Origin: Candidatus Gastranaerophilales bacterium
GTDB taxonomy: Bacteria > Cyanobacteriota > Vampirovibrionia > Gastranaerophilales > Gastranaerophilaceae
Length of the DNA stretch: 64,000 nucleotides
Reading direction: 5' to 3'
Assembly: GCA_944325595.1 (NCBI GenBank)
Contig: CALVAQ010000005.1
Location: forward strand, 53,831-117,830
The translations under genes were made by a program, and so were the position numbers. Below are positions 8,447-17,683 of the stretch, piece after piece; within the stretch, counting starts at the first letter, position 1, and the number at the start of each line of letters is the position of its first letter. The notes beneath the pieces were generated by a model. It was not told the DNA's origin and searched no databases. It saw only the letters and a program-made list of their open reading frames with translations.

Positions 8447-9679
8447 ATGGATTTCTCAGTAAACAGTGTAAACAACGTAACAACAGCAAAATCAACTCAA
8501 GCTTCTTCCGTTTCTGCAGAAGTTGAAACAACTGGTCTTTTTGAAACAGAGGAAACTAAAGAAGAAAAACAAGTCAAAAAAGATACACAAAAACTTGAAG
8601 CACAGCTTGCACAATATGAGTCTGAGCTCAAAGCTCTGGAAGCACAAAAAGCTCAAAAACAGGCTGAAAAAAATGAGTTGAATGCTCAAAAAAGAACTTT
8701 GGAAACAAGAAAAGAAAAAATTGAAGCTGAAATTGAAGCAAATGAACAGCAAATCGAAGAATACGAAGAACAAGTAAAAAAATATAATGAAGAACTCAAG
8801 GCTGAACAAAAAGAACTTGAAAATCTTCAAAAACAATATGATGAAAAAACAGAAAAAGCAGATGAACTTAACCAAAAATTGAGCGAAAAAATTGATGAAA
8901 TTGTTGCTCAATCAAACGAAGAAGTAAATACGCAAAAACAAAAAATCCAAAATGCTCAAGAAGAAGCAAATGCAAAAGTTCAATCAGGCGAACTTGAAGA
9001 AGACGAAGTTGCTCAATATGTAGCCCAAAAAGTCGGTACTGCTTACACATCAGCATCAGCTTCCATGTTTTCTGAAATCTCTGCATTGAACGGTCAACTC
9101 AAAGAATTGATTCAGACTAACGCTTCTTTGCTTTCAAAAATAGAATCAAAACAAACAAACATTAATAAATATCAGGCACAAATCCAAAGTGGACAAGATG
9201 CTATCGATAAACTTGAAGCACAAAATTCCGTAAAACAAACAAATTTGAATTCCGTTAAAGATGAACTTTCTACTGTCAATACAGAAGTCAATGCAGTAAA
9301 TTCTGATATTACAAAAATTGATAAAGATATTACAAAAGTAAATTCAAATATCACATCAACAAAAGCAGAAATTTTAGAAGCAAACGGTACAGCAGCTTCA
9401 GAAAATACAACTGACACAGTTGAACAACCGACACAAAATCAGGAAGCACCCCAAAACAAACCTGCAGCAGATAATAACACAAATTCTATAATCACAGAAA
9501 CAGCTGTAGGCTACAATCCGTTTGTTTCAATTGCATATGACAAAGCCGATTATTCAAATCTTGTTGATGCACTTGATGCAATGTCCAGAAAAAATGATCA
9601 GAGTGTAGAAAATGCAAGATCAGTTGTAGAATCTAATAAACAAGAAATCAGAAAAATGTTTCAGGATATTTTAAAATAA
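8447..9679 (+). CDS. Solitary long coiled-coil protein, function unknown
   Basis: The 410-aa protein begins with a Ser/Thr/Asn-rich head. Residues about 35-310 are almost continuous Glu/Lys/Gln/Ala heptads, with many KEELE, QKQ and NEL units. A Gln/Pro/Asn-rich linker near 325-345 leads to a short C-terminal domain with SVENARSVVESNKQEIRKMF. No signal peptide or membrane helix is seen. The ATG at 8447 is preferred because AAAGG precedes it; a GTG at 8423 would add 8 residues. It is a one-gene unit with its own terminator and a GTTACA-type site upstream. It may be a structural or scaffold protein; the family is not recognised. Confidence 0.6.
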   Translation: MDFSVNSVNNVTTAKSTQASSVSAEVETTGLFETEETKEEKQVKKDTQKLEAQLAQYESELKALEAQKAQKQAEKNELNAQKRTLETRKEKIEAEIEANEQQIEEYEEQVKKYNEELKAEQKELENLQKQYDEKTEKADELNQKLSEKIDEIVAQSNEEVNTQKQKIQNAQEEANAKVQSGELEEDEVAQYVAQKVGTAYTSASASMFSEISALNGQLKELIQTNASLLSKIESKQTNINKYQAQIQSGQDAIDKLEAQNSVKQTNLNSVKDELSTVNTEVNAVNSDITKIDKDITKVNSNITSTKAEILEANGTAASENTTDTVEQPTQNQEAPQNKPAADNNTNSIITETAVGYNPFVSIAYDKADYSNLVDALDAMSRKNDQSVENARSVVESNKQEIRKMFQDILK

Positions 9680-9694
9680 TAAATAATAAATAAT

Positions 9695-9730
9695 AAAAAG
9701 ACTCCGCTTTCTAAAAAGCGGAGTCTTTTT
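9695..9730. terminator. Bidirectional intrinsic terminator
   Basis: AAAAAGACTCCGCTTT and AAAGCGGAGTCTTTTT form a perfect stem with A/T tracts on both sides. It serves both the gene ending at 9679 and the leftward PBP gene ending at 9744. Confidence 0.9.
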
Positions 9731-9743
9731 ATTTAAATTTTAG

Positions 9744-11825
9744 TTACCTTGATGGAATAGGTGGCACCGGCGGTTCAGACGGCTGTACCGGCTGAGGCGT
9801 TCTTTGCTGTGCGTTCGGATCTAAGAATGTATTATTAAAAGATACAGGATTTTGCGCCGGTGAAGGCATCGGAAGATTTTGTTCAGCAGAGCCGGACGGG
9901 ATTTCCGGTTTTGGCGGTTCTTCTGAAATATCTTCATTTTCTATGGTTTTTACGGCTGCTTTTGCTGTTCGTTTTAACTCAACGGGAGGATAATCAAAAT
10001 CCGTTGAACCGAACTTTTGGGTAGCCACTTTCATTGTGTCTCGCCAAATCAACGCAGGAATTGTTCCGCCGTATACTCCATTCATTTTTGTGTTGTCATC
10101 ATTTCCGACCCAGATACCTGTAACGATATCAGGAGTATAGCCATAGAATGAAGCATCTTTGTTGTCATCAGTCGTTCCTGTCTTTGCTGCAGCCGGCTTG
10201 CCGATACTTGCCGACCTTGCAGTTCCGTTTTGAACTACGGTTTTCAACATTGCCGTAATTACAGCAGCTGTGTTAAGGTTCAAAACTTTCATGACTCTTG
10301 TTTTAGGGGCTTGATATATTACTTTACCTCTTGAGGTTTCAACTCTTTCTATGGCATATGGTTTTACTTTAAATCCGCCGTTGGCAAAAGCACCGTATGC
10401 TATTGTCATTTCATAAAGTTTTACACCGTTTGAACCCAGAGCAATAGTCATATCGTATTCAAGCGGGGTTGTAATACCCATTGAACGGGCAATACCTATA
10501 ACCGAGCGAACTCCGACATCTTTGATAAGTCTTGCCGCCATGACATTTGATGAAACCGTCAAACCCATAAACAGCGGCAATTTTCCTCTGTATCTGTTTG
10601 CGTAATTGTGCGGTTTCCATCCGTTGATATCAACAGGTGTGTCATCAAGGATATCATTCGGACCCCAGCCTTTTTCAATAGCTGCTGCATAAACAAACGG
10701 CTTGAAGGCTGAGCCCGGAGGTCTTACGGATTGGGTAATTCTGTCATACTGGCTCTTGTTATAGTTCTTTCCGCCTATATAAACATATATTTCGCCCGTA
10801 ATCGGAGAGAAAGAAAAGACTGCTGCCTGTCTTGAACCGCCTGAACCCAGGTTTCTGATAACAGCATCTTCTGCTGCTTTTTGTGCAGCATAGTTTAATG
10901 TAGTTACAACTTTGTAACCGCCTTGAGAAATTTCTGTTTCATCAAAACCGAGGTCCTCAAGTTCTTTCAATGCATAGTCAACAAAATAAGGAGCCCTGTT
11001 TAATGAATAAATATCAGGATTGGGATTAAGCGTTAATCCCGCTTTTTTTGCGGATTCATACTCTTGCCTTGTTATGTAGCGCATTTTGTACATTCTGCCG
11101 AGTACCTGATTGCGTCTTTCAATAGCAAGCTTTTTGTTGTTATACGGTGAATAAACAGAAGGTGCCTGAGGCAGTCCTGCAATCAATGCAGCTTCCGGCA
11201 GAGTAAGGTCTTTTAAAGGCTTGTTAAAGTATATTTGAGCGGCACCGGCTACGCCGTATGCTCCGGAGCCCAGATATACATTGTTCAGATACATTTCAAG
11301 TATCTGATCTTTTGAAATGGTTTTTTCTATTCTGGCTGCAACGATAAATTCTTTTATCTTTCTGTCAAAGGTTTTTTCATTGCTCAGGAAAAGAATTCTT
11401 GCAAGCTGCTGTGTTATTGTACTTGCACCCTGAGAAAGACTTCCTGTGGACAGGTTCACTATCATTGAACGGGCAAGCCCTATCGGGTCATATCCTCTGT
11501 GGTGGTAAAAGTTTTTGTCCTCTGTCGCTATGATTGCATTTTTGATATTGTCAGGAACATCCGAGATGTTTACCTTTTCAAATTTGTAAGCGGTAAAAGT
11601 TTTTATCACTTCACCGTCAGAAGAGTAAAACTTTGTAACAACATTCGGTTTAAAATCCTCGAGATGTTGTATCGGCGGCAGTGAAGCCAGATATAAATTT
11701 ACGCCTATAAAACCAGCCAGCATAAAAGATGCAAGCATGACAAAAAATTGTTTTAAAGGACTGTTTTTCTTGGGATTTTTAAATTTCTTTGGCATTTCAA
11801 ATTCTGACATTTCTATTTTTATCAT
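9744..11825 (-). CDS. Class A penicillin-binding protein (PBP1A type)
   Basis: The 693-aa bifunctional peptidoglycan synthase has a cytosolic basic head, a membrane anchor at about 25-48, then a GT51 glycosyltransferase domain with catalytic E102 in IATEDKNFYHHRG and GASTITQQLAR. The transpeptidase domain shows S372-A-F-K375, S425-S-N427 and K548-T-G-T551. A Pro/Glu/Ser-rich tail of about 80 residues follows. It polymerises and cross-links the wall outside the inner membrane. The first ATG sits directly behind TTTAGG, which is too close for a normal Shine-Dalgarno; the ATGs at codons 6 or 11 are alternatives. It is a single-gene unit. Confidence 0.93.
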   Translation of the reverse strand: MIKIEMSEFEMPKKFKNPKKNSPLKQFFVMLASFMLAGFIGVNLYLASLPPIQHLEDFKPNVVTKFYSSDGEVIKTFTAYKFEKVNISDVPDNIKNAIIATEDKNFYHHRGYDPIGLARSMIVNLSTGSLSQGASTITQQLARILFLSNEKTFDRKIKEFIVAARIEKTISKDQILEMYLNNVYLGSGAYGVAGAAQIYFNKPLKDLTLPEAALIAGLPQAPSVYSPYNNKKLAIERRNQVLGRMYKMRYITRQEYESAKKAGLTLNPNPDIYSLNRAPYFVDYALKELEDLGFDETEISQGGYKVVTTLNYAAQKAAEDAVIRNLGSGGSRQAAVFSFSPITGEIYVYIGGKNYNKSQYDRITQSVRPPGSAFKPFVYAAAIEKGWGPNDILDDTPVDINGWKPHNYANRYRGKLPLFMGLTVSSNVMAARLIKDVGVRSVIGIARSMGITTPLEYDMTIALGSNGVKLYEMTIAYGAFANGGFKVKPYAIERVETSRGKVIYQAPKTRVMKVLNLNTAAVITAMLKTVVQNGTARSASIGKPAAAKTGTTDDNKDASFYGYTPDIVTGIWVGNDDNTKMNGVYGGTIPALIWRDTMKVATQKFGSTDFDYPPVELKRTAKAAVKTIENEDISEEPPKPEIPSGSAEQNLPMPSPAQNPVSFNNTFLDPNAQQRTPQPVQPSEPPVPPIPSR

Positions 11826-11971
11826 CCTAAACCGGTAATACAGAGTAATATATCAAAGACATCAATTAAATACAATGTACTCAATGCTTTGTAAAGATTT
11901 TATAAAGGTAATATTCGTGAGTGGTACAATTGAGTAATGAATTGAGGATGTATGGAAAAAAGGAGATTTAT

Positions 11972-13096
11972 ATGATTCCTATAGTAGATTTGAAAAGACA
12001 ATACAAACAAACAGGTGCTGAAATCGAAAAAGCAGTCGTAGACGTATTGCGCTCCGGTGCTTATATTCTCGGACCGAATACAAAAGCTCTTGAACAGGAA
12101 TTTGCACAATACCTAGGAACAAAACACGCAATCGGTCTCAACTCCGGTACCGATGCTTTGCATCTTGCGCTGAGAGCTCTTGATATCGGTAAAGGTGATG
12201 AAGTTATTACTGTAGCATTCACTTTTGTTGCTACAACTGAATCTATCGAAATTGTCGGTGCTACTCCTGTATTTGTTGATATTGACCCCGATACATTTAA
12301 TATGGATGTAACACAAATTGAATCAAAAATTACTCCGCGAACAAAAGCTATTATGCCTGTTCACCTATACGGACAGCCTGCAAACATGGAAGTAATCATG
12401 GATATTGCAAAACGTCACAATCTCTATGTTATTGAAGACTGCTGTCAGGCAATCGGTGCCGAATTTAAAGGTAAAAAAGTAGGTTCATTCGGTGATATAG
12501 GCTGCTACAGCTTCTTCCCGACCAAAAATCTTGGCGGTATGGGTGACGGCGGTATGGCTGTAACAAACAGCGACTACCTCAAAGACAGAATGACCGCTTT
12601 GAGAAACCACGGCGGCGCTGTCAGATACCATCATGACGAAATCGGGGTAAACAGCCGTCTTGATGAAATTCAGTCTGCTATTTTGAGAGTAAAAATGCAG
12701 TATATCGATGAATGGAACAAAATGAGAAGAGAAGTTTCTCACAGATATACAGAGCTTTTCAAAGGCTATGATGATGTTCAAACACCGAAAGAACTTCCTG
12801 ATACATACTGTGTATACCACCAGTACACAATCAAAGTTCCGAACCGTGATGCCGTTCAAAAAATGCTTCAGGAAAACGGTGTCGGCGCTATGCTGTACTA
12901 TCCGATTCCTCTGCATATGCAAAAAGTACATGCTCACCTCGGATACAAAATGGGTGATTTGCCCCATACTGAATATGATACACAGCATGTAATGAGCTTG
13001 CCGATGTTTGCTGAATTGACTTTTGAAGAACAAAAAGAAATTGTTGAAAAAGTTAAAGATGCAATCGAAAAATGCAAAGCTGCTGCAAGCTGCTAG
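11972..13096 (+). CDS. DegT/DnrJ/EryC1/StrS family sugar aminotransferase
   Basis: The 374-aa PLP enzyme matches the family from end to end: IPIVDLKRQY, GLNSGTDALHLALRAL, EDCCQAIGAEFKGKKVG with D156 for the pyridine nitrogen, and SFFPTKNLGGMGDGG with Schiff-base K185. Family members transaminate nucleotide-linked keto-sugars used in LPS O-antigen, glycans or glycoproteins. Length and motifs resemble dTDP-3-amino-sugar enzymes, but the exact substrate is uncertain. The start follows AAAAGGAGATTTAT. No sugar-pathway partners lie next to it; it has a private terminator. Confidence 0.9.
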   Translation: MIPIVDLKRQYKQTGAEIEKAVVDVLRSGAYILGPNTKALEQEFAQYLGTKHAIGLNSGTDALHLALRALDIGKGDEVITVAFTFVATTESIEIVGATPVFVDIDPDTFNMDVTQIESKITPRTKAIMPVHLYGQPANMEVIMDIAKRHNLYVIEDCCQAIGAEFKGKKVGSFGDIGCYSFFPTKNLGGMGDGGMAVTNSDYLKDRMTALRNHGGAVRYHHDEIGVNSRLDEIQSAILRVKMQYIDEWNKMRREVSHRYTELFKGYDDVQTPKELPDTYCVYHQYTIKVPNRDAVQKMLQENGVGAMLYYPIPLHMQKVHAHLGYKMGDLPHTEYDTQHVMSLPMFAELTFEEQKEIVEKVKDAIEKCKAAASC

Positions 13097-13118
13097 TAAA
13101 AACTAAATTACAAATAGT

Positions 13119-13157
13119 AAAAGACCTCTTCTGTTGTTATACAGAAGAGGTCTTTTT
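13119..13157. terminator. Bidirectional intrinsic terminator
   Basis: AAAAGACCTCTTCTGT pairs perfectly with ACAGAAGAGGTCTTTT, with a T-run on one side and an A-run on the other. It separates the converging genes ending at 13096 and 13174. Confidence 0.92.
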
Positions 13158-13173
13158 ATACAAAAATTCCGTC

Positions 13174-14508
13174 TTATGCAAGTTTTTTGCTGAATATATT
13201 GAGTGAACCCGCATTCGGGTTTGATGCCGTTGCAGAAGTGCTTTGTGCCGGTTGTCCGGAAGCTGCCGTATTGTTTGTAGTTGCTGCCGTTGTGCTTTGT
13301 GAGGCGGTGTATTCTGTACTGAATAAGTTTCCGCCCATTCCGTTTTGGATAAAGCTGCCAAGATCTGCAAGTGTTGCATTCAATAAAGCATTGTCATATG
13401 CGGTTGGCTTGCGAAGACCGGATGAGTCTTCTTCAGAAGCTGCTGCTGACTGTTGTGAAAACATATTTCCGACTTGACCTGTAAGCCCCGTCAATCCTGT
13501 CAGACCTTGCATTGCTCTTGTGAATGCAGAAGGAGTGTCTCCTGATTTTCCGTTTTCTTCTTTTTCAAGAAGTTCTTCATACAGTTTGTCGAGTTTTTCT
13601 TTTAGATCTTCTGCTACTTTTTCTGTATCGTCCTTTATTTTGTCGTAATCTTTTTTTGCATCGGCAAGAGCTTTCTGTGCCGAGTCGTATCCTTCTTCTG
13701 CCTCGCTGAGAGTTGCTTCTGCTGCTTCAAGATTTTCGTTTGCCGTTTCAAGAGCTGTTTCTGCTTCTTTTAAAGCCGTTTCATCTTCTGCAAGTTCTGC
13801 TTCTGCCTGAGCTTTTTCCTGCTTTGCAACTTCTTCTGCAGCCTGAGCTTGCTCGAGTTTTGCTTTAGCAAGTGCAACTTTTGCTTCAGCAGCATTGTAT
13901 GCCGCTTGAGCAGCCGCCTCTGCCTCTGTGCCTTTCGCTGCATCAAGTGCAGATTTTGCATCTGCCAATGTGGCATTAGCATTATCATAATCAGTTTTTG
14001 CTGTTTGTGTTGCTGCCTGAGCCTGTGTATATGCAGTACCTTTTGCCTCAACAACTGCCTGCTGGTCAATTACAACTCCGTTTGCAGCATCAACTCCGCT
14101 TTGAGCTGCACTCTGTGCATCTCTTGCTCCGTCTGCCGCACCTGAAGCACCGTCAACAGCAGCAGATGCTGCGGCCGCACCGGCTTCAGCACCGGAAACT
14201 ACAGAGCCTGCTTGAGAAACCGGTGCAGAATCATCAATATCCCGGCTGTCAAGATCATCGCTTGCAGCTCTGACTTCATCAGGATTGTCACTAGAAAGAG
14301 CACTTTGTCCATTCGCAATTTCTTCATCCTCTGCAGCAGATGAACTACGCTCAAAACCATCTCCGACAGAACCTACAAGTCCGTCTTTTCTTGAGCCGTT
14401 AAGGGTAATTGGCTGGACACCGGTATTTGAATTAAGTTTTGAAATATCTATGCCGGTATCTTCTTTTATCCTTAGATTTATTATTTGTGAAAGTGAATTT
14501 ACACCCAT
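13174..14508 (-). CDS. Alanine-rich coiled-coil protein, function unknown
   Basis: The 444-aa protein is divided into a Ser/Asp/Gly-rich head (1-100), a long Ala/Glu/Lys coiled coil (about 105-330, with repeated AEAALETANENLEAAE-like heptads), and a Gly/Ser/Thr/Asn-rich tail. The tail holds a small GLTGLTGLTG triplet and ends SLNIFSKKLA. There is no signal peptide or membrane helix. The layout resembles the proteins at 8447 and 27755 more than any known family. It is a single-gene unit, divergent from the 14717 gene and sharing the ATTGTTACAAT site with it. The function is unknown; a structural role is a guess. Confidence 0.6.
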   Translation of the reverse strand: MGVNSLSQIINLRIKEDTGIDISKLNSNTGVQPITLNGSRKDGLVGSVGDGFERSSSAAEDEEIANGQSALSSDNPDEVRAASDDLDSRDIDDSAPVSQAGSVVSGAEAGAAAASAAVDGASGAADGARDAQSAAQSGVDAANGVVIDQQAVVEAKGTAYTQAQAATQTAKTDYDNANATLADAKSALDAAKGTEAEAAAQAAYNAAEAKVALAKAKLEQAQAAEEVAKQEKAQAEAELAEDETALKEAETALETANENLEAAEATLSEAEEGYDSAQKALADAKKDYDKIKDDTEKVAEDLKEKLDKLYEELLEKEENGKSGDTPSAFTRAMQGLTGLTGLTGQVGNMFSQQSAAASEEDSSGLRKPTAYDNALLNATLADLGSFIQNGMGGNLFSTEYTASQSTTAATTNNTAASGQPAQSTSATASNPNAGSLNIFSKKLA

Positions 14509-14604
14509 TTACTTACTCTCTTTCTTATTACTTCATATATATATAAAAACCGGAAACAGTGCGGAATTGCAGCAATGTGTATAATTTGTATATAAAATTT
14601 ACAT

Positions 14605-14615
14605 ATTGTTACAAT
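14605..14615. promoter_or_regulatory. ATTGTTACAAT palindrome (variant of TTTGTTACAAA)
   Basis: This 11-bp palindrome lies midway between the divergent starts at 14508 and 14717, about 100 bp from each. It shares the core TTGTTACAA with the copies at 3298, 30055 and 39960. Confidence 0.38.
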
Positions 14616-14716
14616 TGTTTCATTTTGTAAACTTTATGCAGAAAAATTTTAAATTTACGCAATTTTTTTTGTTCAAATAACTTAGAATATATGTAAGCAA
14701 GTTGTGGAGGCAGGTT

Positions 14717-15127
14717 ATGAATATTCCAAAAATCAATGTAAGAAATTTGTACGCTCAAGGCAAAGAGCAGGTTAAAAAAGCATATCAAAACCATGTTAAA
14801 CCGGCATATCAAAATCACATTAAGCCGAATGTAGAAAAGGGTATCAAATATACAAAAGAATTGACTCATGATGCAGTTGAGTTTGCAAAGAAAAACCCGA
14901 AAACAATTGGTGCGGCAGTAGGCGGAGCATTGTTACTTACAGGTGTAATCGGTCTTATTGCAAGAGCCGTAAAAAAAAACAATGAACGCAAAGAATTTAT
15001 GAATCTTCAATCAGATATGATTGCTCATCAAAGAAATATGATTAATGCACTAAAAGAAGAAGTTGCAAGCCGTCAGTTTGTAATCAATACAATGAACGAA
15101 GCAGCCAGAATTCAAGCTCAAAAATAG
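14717..15127 (+). CDS. Small single-pass membrane protein, function unknown
   Basis: The 136-aa protein has a basic amphipathic head with a duplicated unit (KAYQNHVKP then PAYQNHIKP), one hydrophobic helix at about 66-85 (IGAAVGGALLLTGVIGLIA) and a charged helical tail. It resembles YtxH-type envelope proteins in layout but not clearly in sequence. The ATG at 14717 follows GGAGGCAGGTT; a TTG 15 nt upstream would lie before the Shine-Dalgarno and is rejected. It is a single-gene unit with its own terminator. Confidence 0.6.
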   Translation: MNIPKINVRNLYAQGKEQVKKAYQNHVKPAYQNHIKPNVEKGIKYTKELTHDAVEFAKKNPKTIGAAVGGALLLTGVIGLIARAVKKNNERKEFMNLQSDMIAHQRNMINALKEEVASRQFVINTMNEAARIQAQK

Positions 15128-15155
15128 AATATTAATAACCGTTGGAATAAAATGT

Positions 15156-15195
15156 AAAAAGTCTTCTGTTGAATGTTATAACAGAAGACTTTTTA
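15156..15195 (+). terminator. Intrinsic terminator
   Basis: AAAAAGTCTTCTGTT pairs with AACAGAAGACTTTTT around a 9-nt loop, followed by Ts. It ends the 14717 gene just before comEC. Confidence 0.9.
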
Positions 15196-15233
15196 TTATA
15201 TGATTATTTCATAATTCAGTCGGGTAAAGTACT

Positions 15234-17648
15234 TTGAGCAAAACTCACAACACTATTATTTTTTCAATATTTTATATACTAGGGATTATTTCTTTTTATA
15301 CGGACAGTGCAGTATTTCTGGCTTTTTTGCTATTAGTTGCGTTATTTTTTATGCTGTACAAAAATTTTGTTTCCTGCCGTGGTGCCGTAATATTTTATTT
15401 TGCTTTTGCTCTGGCTCTTTTGAATTGTCATTTTCAAATAAAAAATTTTGATGACTTGTCTTCTCATATTCCTTCAGAATGTACGCTGACAGGCACAGTG
15501 TTGACTATTCCGACCACAAACAATCCGACAAAGACAAAATTTTATCTAAAAGCTGAATCAGGCAGTTTTAGCGGAAAAGAAGAAAAGCTTAATGCAAAAA
15601 CTATCGTAACTTTGTATGACACAAAAGAAAATATTGAAAAAATAAAAATAGCTGACAGCGTAAAACTTCAAGGAACACTCAGAAATCCTATCAGAGCCAA
15701 AAATCCTTCACAGTTTGATTATGCAAACTATTTGAAAAATCACAAAACCTTCTCAACCTTTTATGTAAAAGACGGAAAATGGGAGATTGTTTCGCAGCCT
15801 GAAAATGCAGACGGAAAGTTTTTGCAAAAACTGAATGATAAAAGGACGGAAATTTTAAATATACACAGACAATACCTAAAAAGTCCGAATATAGAAGTTC
15901 TCGGCGGTATTGTTTTTGGTGATGATGCGATAAATCCGCCTGATGATATAAAAAATTCATTTATAAATTCCGGTTTGCTTCATATTCTTGCGGCATCCGG
16001 TATGAATGTTTCAATTATATTCGGTATATGGTTTTTTATCGGTACAAGACTACGGTTAAACTACAGAGCCGTAATTCTTTTGGGTGCCGTGCTGGTTGCG
16101 TTTTATACACTTATGACAGGCATGGGACCGTCGGTATTGAGAGCGGCATTGATGATAGAGTTTGTGTTGTTTGGCAAACTTATTGACCGTGCAGCGGACA
16201 GTATTGCGCTTGTTTTTCTTGTTGCATTTTTGATGCTTTTGTATGACCCTGCGATGATTAGCGATGTCGGTTTCCAGCTGTCGTTTGTGGTTACTTTTGC
16301 ACTGATGTTCTACTGTCCGCCGGTTTTGGAAAATATGAAAAACAAATTTGCGGAATTTGCTGCCGGAGCGGTTTTTATACCTTTTGTTGCCCAGCTTTTT
16401 GCTGCGCCTATTCAGATGTATTACTTTAATACTTTTGCAACATATTCGATTTTGGCAAATTTTGTAATTACTCCGTTTATTATGGTGATAAGTTTTCTCG
16501 GCTTTCTTGCATCTATCATAGCAATGATACCTGTGGATATAATTGCGCAAAAAACCTGTATGTTTTTTGATGCGATATTGAATCCCGTTGTAACAATGCT
16601 CGTTTCAATATCACATTATTTTGCCGCTCTGCCGAATGCTTTGATATCGACGATACATCCGTCTCATTTCCGGCTTATTTTGTATTATTCAATACTTTTG
16701 TGCATTGGTTTTCTTTTGAGAGACAAATTCAAAAACAAAAAACTTGCACTCACAACGGTAATTCTGTGTGTTGTTTTTGCTTTTTCTTTTATAAATTTTG
16801 AAAACAAGAATTGTGAAATTATAGTTTTTGATGTAGGCAATGCTGACAGCTTTTTGATAAAAACCCCGCATAACAAATATATAATGATTGATACAGCCCA
16901 TGGCAGATACGGCAAAAGTTCTTTTTCTCAGGCGGAGTCTATTATGGGAAAATACCTGAAAGATAACGGTATAAAAGATATTGAGCTAATGATTTTGACA
17001 CACTTTGACTCCGACCACTCCGGCGGCGCTGTAGACATAATGAGAACGGTAAAAGTGCATAAAGTTTTACTAAACCAAGATGAAGACAACTCAAAAACGA
17101 CAAAAGCTCTTTTGAAATACATAAATGAGAACAAAGTAAATACCCAAACCTCAAAAAATAATGAAATCGTATACAATGAACAGAACTTTCAGCTGAAGAC
17201 ACTTTGTCCTGATTTTGTAAAAGACAAAAATGATAATGACAATTCGACAATAACTCTTTTGTCATACGGCGATTTTGATATGCTCTTTATGGCAGACGGA
17301 GGGGTGCGTTCCTTCAACAAAATCAAAAAAGACTTGCACAACGACAAAATAGAAGTTCTAAAATCAGGACACCATGGAGGAAAAAACACTGTTACTTCAA
17401 AAATGCTAAAAACAATAAACCCCGATGCAGCAATAATTTCCACAGGATACAACACATACGGACACCCGACAAAATCTACGCTGGAAACAATTGCAAAAAA
17501 CGGGATAAAAATTTATCGTACAGACACAAGCAATGCCATAAAAATCTCCGCATCACAAAATGACTACAAAATTTTAAAATACAACCCTGCTAAAAAGCGC
17601 TTTGTTGAAGACAGACATGTTGTTTGCCGAAACAGCGGCAGAACATGA
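15234..17648 (+). CDS. comEC: ComEC/Rec2 DNA-uptake channel with metallo-beta-lactamase-like domain
   Basis: The 804-aa protein has an N-terminal soluble-loop domain between membrane helices (about 1-200), the Competence membrane domain (LHILAASGMNVSIIFG and GMGPSVLRAALM, about 220-500), and a C-terminal beta-lactamase-like domain. That domain has THFDSDHSGG, SGHHGGKN and STGYNTYGHPT metal-site motifs. It carries single-stranded DNA across the inner membrane during transformation. The start is a TTG at 15234, the only reasonable N-terminus. It ends in ATGA overlapping a possible lpxK start, so the two are coupled. No comEA or other competence gene is in the window. Confidence 0.9.
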   Translation: MSKTHNTIIFSIFYILGIISFYTDSAVFLAFLLLVALFFMLYKNFVSCRGAVIFYFAFALALLNCHFQIKNFDDLSSHIPSECTLTGTVLTIPTTNNPTKTKFYLKAESGSFSGKEEKLNAKTIVTLYDTKENIEKIKIADSVKLQGTLRNPIRAKNPSQFDYANYLKNHKTFSTFYVKDGKWEIVSQPENADGKFLQKLNDKRTEILNIHRQYLKSPNIEVLGGIVFGDDAINPPDDIKNSFINSGLLHILAASGMNVSIIFGIWFFIGTRLRLNYRAVILLGAVLVAFYTLMTGMGPSVLRAALMIEFVLFGKLIDRAADSIALVFLVAFLMLLYDPAMISDVGFQLSFVVTFALMFYCPPVLENMKNKFAEFAAGAVFIPFVAQLFAAPIQMYYFNTFATYSILANFVITPFIMVISFLGFLASIIAMIPVDIIAQKTCMFFDAILNPVVTMLVSISHYFAALPNALISTIHPSHFRLILYYSILLCIGFLLRDKFKNKKLALTTVILCVVFAFSFINFENKNCEIIVFDVGNADSFLIKTPHNKYIMIDTAHGRYGKSSFSQAESIMGKYLKDNGIKDIELMILTHFDSDHSGGAVDIMRTVKVHKVLLNQDEDNSKTTKALLKYINENKVNTQTSKNNEIVYNEQNFQLKTLCPDFVKDKNDNDNSTITLLSYGDFDMLFMADGGVRSFNKIKKDLHNDKIEVLKSGHHGGKNTVTSKMLKTINPDAAIISTGYNTYGHPTKSTLETIAKNGIKIYRTDTSNAIKISASQNDYKILKYNPAKKRFVEDRHVVCRNSGRT

Positions 17649-17683
17649 CACAAGCCCTGTTTTATTATAAAATCTTATTAATT